Shown here: piece by piece, positions 30,805-35,446 of the stretch
Position numbering within the stretch: the first letter of the stretch is position 1
Layout: each line of letters opens with the position of its first letter
DNA from: Plakobranchus ocellatus
Lineage: Eukaryota; Mollusca; Gastropoda; Plakobranchidae
Assembly (NCBI GenBank): GCA_019648995.1
Contig: BLXT01007159.1
Coordinates: forward strand, 1,180,266 to 1,215,711
Direction: 5' to 3'
DNA length: 35,446 nt
Made by a program: the position numbers and the translations under genes
Notes under the pieces: model-generated
The model's input: only the letters and a program-made list of their open reading frames with translations
Told to the model about the DNA's origin: nothing
The model's database searches: none

Positions 30805-33800
30805 GTTCTCTATGTTAAGACAGAGAAAAATCTTGGTCAAGTAAAAAGCGTTCATGGTTGAAGCCTGTCAGAAATAGTTTTTTTTTAGGTAATTTTATCT
30901 ATAGCTGCCAGTATAATGTGTATTAATAGTGAACAGAAAAAGGCATATAAACAGTAACACAAAGATTACTTTGCAAACTTAAGGACATTTTAAATGTAGT
31001 TTCTACCTTTTTAAGCATGATCTTGGAAATTGAATCTGTAATACTTAATTTGTCCTAGGTGTTAAAAATCACATTTTTAAAGAAAAAACTTTTGAATAAG
31101 CATTAGGAAAAAAATGTGATTGGAGTATTTTTAAGACATATTTATGTTACTTACATTACTTATTTTTCATCCATGATCATTACCTACCAAAATCATCAGT
31201 TATCATGGATTGCATAACATTGATGACATTTGCATAAGAAAAATGCTCTATTACATGTATTTGTATTTATGTGTCAAACTTTTTTCCTATAATTTTTGAT
31301 AGCATATCTTGTTGTACCTCAATCCTTAATTTTGACAAAGATTTTTAACTTTTGTCCTGTGATAAATGCAATGGTGTGATTTTAAAGGACTAAATTGTAA
31401 TGAACTGATAGTTCTGTGGTGTGGAATCTCCATTTGGATTTTGTATATTCAATTGTGTAAAACTATAACAAGTTTAATTTACAATGGAGATCTGATTTAT
31501 ATCCACTGTATACAAATTTTATACATTTTTAATTAAAAAAATGTTTTTTACCCTTTTTTTATTTTCAAAGCAAGGTATAGAACTGTGATTTTGTTAATGT
31601 CTTTTTTTTTAGCCGTCCAAGTATTGATCATACATTATTTTCTTTATACCTGTATGATTTTACTATGAAAATTTAAGTACTGTAATGGTTGTGAGCTTTG
31701 CTCTATAATTAGAAATCGTTAAGTTGAACTTTCTTTGGTGCATCTTTTGTGGATACTGGATGTAATCAGTCCTCTCCAATAAGACATTTTGAGGTCATTC
31801 GTTTCACAAACATGTTGAACAAGACATTTACTAGCATGTGGAATATAAATATCTTTTAAATTTCAATATATACTAGCATGTGGAATATAACTACATGTGC
31901 CTTTCAAATTTCAATATGGTGTAGATTTTGTGCAGGCTTTTACAGCTCAGATTTAATCATAAAGGATACTGCTCAGAAAGGAAGACATCTGTGATATCAA
32001 TTGTAGTCACAAATTTTTGTTCATTTATTTACAATTTCTTTTTGGTTTTATGCTACATAACAGTCTATTTTACCATGGTTTTAGTTCTTTAATTTTGTTA
32101 AATCTACTTTCTTTTGAAAGAGTGGGGGAAAAGCAGCACTTGAGTTCAGATAAGGACTTCCGATTGGAAAGTTTATAACAAAAAACAATCAGTAAATGTA
32201 ATGTATTGCAGATGACTTGCTGTTTAGCAGTGACATTTTTCACAGCCAAGCTGAACATTTAACCATGCAAGGGACATTTTGAAATTAAGAGATTTATTTT
32301 TTTCCATGATTTGAGTTTTGTCTGGTATTCTTCATTAATGTTTAAAATGATTTAGGGAATGAAGGACAAATCACAAAATTTATGATTTGACTTCCATTCC
32401 CTGAACAATTTTTAATATTTTACCTTTTTTCCTCCAAATCCTCTCTGCTTTGTAACAGCAATCAGAGCAATAGATACAAACTGCTCTATGGTTGATCAGA
32501 GTAATTCAAAGATGATTATGGAGAATTTATTTGTGCTTCACTAATATGGCTTCACCTTCTCTTGTATATGTTTTAGCTTATTTTGCTGTAATCAGCATCA
32601 ATCCCTTTTTAATGCATTAGCAATACTGCACAATCTGGTGTCCTCATAGCCTCTCCATGAAATCTCTTGAAAAAGGGCCATTTACTAAAGCAAAAAACAA
32701 GACAGGTTTTGGATATTGTGATTTTTATCTGCAGTGACCTTTATTAAATAAAAATGAAACTTTATTGAGTTGTACCCCTATTCAAGTTATTATACTATCA
32801 GCAAATCCTTAAAATTTGATTTAGATGGTGTGGAACAAGTCTGACAACTTACATGATTGAATGGTCCCATTAGACAAATGGGTTAAATGCCCTTGTTGAA
32901 TACACATTTAATATCCAGCCTTGTCGTTTTTTACTTTTGATAATGTGATTTCAATGTGACTCCCTGTGAATAGTAGGTGATATGTGAACCTAGAAATTCT
33001 GTGCTTCTTTTGGTGTATGATAGATTGAGTGAGAAGTTTGCTTTGTGGGACATTCAATAGGGTGAGAAAGGGAGGTTTGGAGGAAGGCTTGTCAGCTTTT
33101 ACATCTTGCAAACACACAAATACGTCAAGTATCATAATGGTGTCTAATCTCTATTTCAGACCCTTTTTTTTGTGGAAAATGAGTTTCCCATCTGTTTTTA
33201 TATTTAAAACCCAATGTCTATAGAATTTGTAAACTTTTATTGTTATATTTACAAAGAAAATGTACTTGCAATACACAATCAAGCAACTCTTCACCATAAC
33301 TATGAATCATATTACAATAAAATATTATTTGTGTATGTCTCTAAGAAAATAACCCAAATGTGAAAAATTTTAGAAAAAAAGTGTTGTCGTAAAGATTTTT
33401 TCATGCTCAAATTCGTCTTATATCTTATTCCTTTTATATGTAAGACAAGATGCAAAATCAAAGCTTTGAGAAAAACATTTTAAAGTTGTAACAATTTATT
33501 TTAAGCAAACCATTTAAAAGATTCATGGGTAAAACTTTCGAAAATGTATTCAGGTGAGGAACATTCTAAATCTGAGCAAACTGCTTGTTCATCTTAAGTG
33601 AAACAGAGATTTTCAAGCAAATTGTTGCAAATTTTACTGACATATAAAACTTTATAACAGATTAAGAAGAGGCAAATGTAGATCTTGAAGTTGAAGGCTT
33701 TCCATCAGATAAATATGAATCACATTCTTCAGTAAAATCAACTGACATAAAACCAAAACGATTTCTGAAAGTGCATCATCTGCCACATATCTTGTAAATC

Positions 33801-35446
33801 TAGTACTCCGGTACAGTTTATATGATGTACTCTCTCATTTTTTTAACATCTGTTTTCTACTCTCCATCACAATAAAGGAGCAAGAAGAGGATAAAAGATT
33901 GTCATAAATTAATTGAAACTGCTGTATTGTGAAGTAAAAGGAGTTCTTTTTTCAATGATGATTGATAAATCTTTGGTGTAAATGCAAAAATAATAATTAA
34001 AGAAATGATCATATTGTATAGAAAGTTGGATGAAAAATTGGATGAAGAAGCAGGAAATATAAAATGGTCATAGTAATGGGATGCATGAGTTGGTGTACCT
34101 AAATATGGGCGTTCTTAATTTAGTGAAGATAAAAAAGTAAAAACAATTTACTCAATAAACAGTAATAGGGTTAATAAAAATTTTTCTTTTGCTCATGGTT
34201 GAGTTCATTTAACATTTGGCAATATACTCAAAATTTATGTAAAAAAAAATTAAGCACACAATTTTGATATTTTGCTAAATGCTTGGCCCCACTTGCTTTA
34301 GAAACCTTATTTAGCTATCAAAACTCGTTTTGACCTGTCTGAAGACTTTTTTAGCTTTATCAGTGTAGTATGAAATAGTTCAACCAACGTTTGGGTTCTT
34401 TATTCAGGCGCACACACTTTTCCTTAATTTATTTTTTTCTAGATAGAAAGGCTGAATCGAAAGAATATGGAATAATATATCATATGTAAACAGTCAGCTG
34501 ATCAGACGATTTTCAAAAAAAACTAATTGAACTTTTAATAAGGCTCTATGAAATGTACTTTTAAAAATCCGAATTTTATAGGTTGAAACAAAAGAACATT
34601 TTCACATTGTTGGTACTGCACAACCTTTGTGTTTATTAAAGCTGTTCAGTATTTCTTTAATGGTAACTACCATAATCAGTCAATGACATTTAGGCTATTT
34701 TTTTTTAACTTGCAATTTCTATGATACATTATCTTTCATACATGCTCATGTTTCTGTCAAGCTATATAGGATGATACTATTTCTTCATCTTTTTTAGTTT
34801 AATCTAAATAGTGCTTTGTGATTTTGAATCGTTCCACTGTAACATAATTGTGTGCACATTGCTTGCATGTTGTGTAGGAAGCCACTAATTTATTTTTCTA
34901 CTTTTTACAAACCTCACACGTCTCATATGTATCTATGATTGTATGGCAATTTATACATCGCTGTTACCTATCAAACTATATTGTACTGTGATTCAAGTGT
35001 TAAACCTAAAGACCTGTCATTTACAAAGTAGTATTATACTTATGTGTGATTAAAGCAACTTCCAAAATAGAAAGAGTGCTTTTATTTTTATTATAATATT
35101 TTTTAAAGGTTGTGTGTGCATGTGGGCCAACCATCACAATTAAAGTTGAATACATGTAGACATCATGATTCTTTGATCGAGCACTAAAGTGAGGAGCTGG
35201 AAGTAAGATAGTAAATTTATATATTTATATTTCTTATTAATTTGTATTGAATAATTCTCGAGTGCATTAAAAACCATTTTTTTTCTTTAATCACACATCC
35301 TCAAGAACAAAAAGTTATCTAAGAGATATTAAATTATGTATGAAACATTTTGTGGTTTCACATATAAATCTCACGTAATAATTTTTCTGTTTTTTGTTTT
35401 TTGAAAGGCCTGCAAAAAGTATTTCTTTAAAAAGGTTGGTCTATAC
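30802..35446. other. 3' flank, no gene recognised
   Basis: AT-rich DNA without a convincing coding frame on either strand. A short tandem repeat of 42 bp occurs at 31830-31918 (both copies start ACTAGCATGTGGAATATAA). Several AATAAA signals are present. Part may be extended 3' UTR. Confidence 0.5.

Overview
The window is a stretch of animal nuclear DNA. It is AT-rich, with long introns using GT..AG splice sites, microsatellites, a tRNA-derived SINE, a MITE-like DNA transposon and two assembly gaps. The intron-exon style, the SINE and the dense AGATCT/TCTAGA low-complexity tracts suggest a mollusc, perhaps a gastropod, but the species cannot be fixed from the sequence.

One gene dominates: a plus-strand gene whose coding part runs from 2180 to 28826. 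I resolved 27 coding exons by eye. Every splice phase joins without a break, giving 4362 nt (1453 codons plus stop). The predicted protein is recognisable as the orthologue of vertebrate KIAA0825 (the DUF4495 protein), a poorly understood protein of about 1275 residues in human, where biallelic loss is linked to postaxial polydactyly. Points of note are one GC-AG intron, one 104-nt exon (26933-27036) that is easy to miss, a serine/proline-rich exon (20522-20839), a six-codon upstream ORF and a tandem TGA TAG stop.

Layout: 1-2138 is the 5' flank. It holds a 10-codon tandem repeat in an open frame, a (TAA)n run, an AGATCT-rich tract, a candidate TATA box and a 350-bp element with terminal inverted repeats and a 9-bp target-site duplication. 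2139-28826 is the gene. Its introns hold a SINE with a 15-bp target-site duplication (4442-4664), two oppositely oriented copies of an unnamed dispersed repeat (4855-5303 and 23540-23983), several short tandem duplications, CT-rich microsatellites and two N gaps. 28827-35446 is the 3' untranslated region plus flank; it has no recognisable second gene, a GC-richer patch at about 29860-30340, and scattered AATAAA signals of which the first is about 1.6 kb past the stop.

No operon, CRISPR array, rRNA, bona fide tRNA or virus was seen. The most useful results are the full exon model of a little-studied conserved protein and two well-delimited mobile elements.
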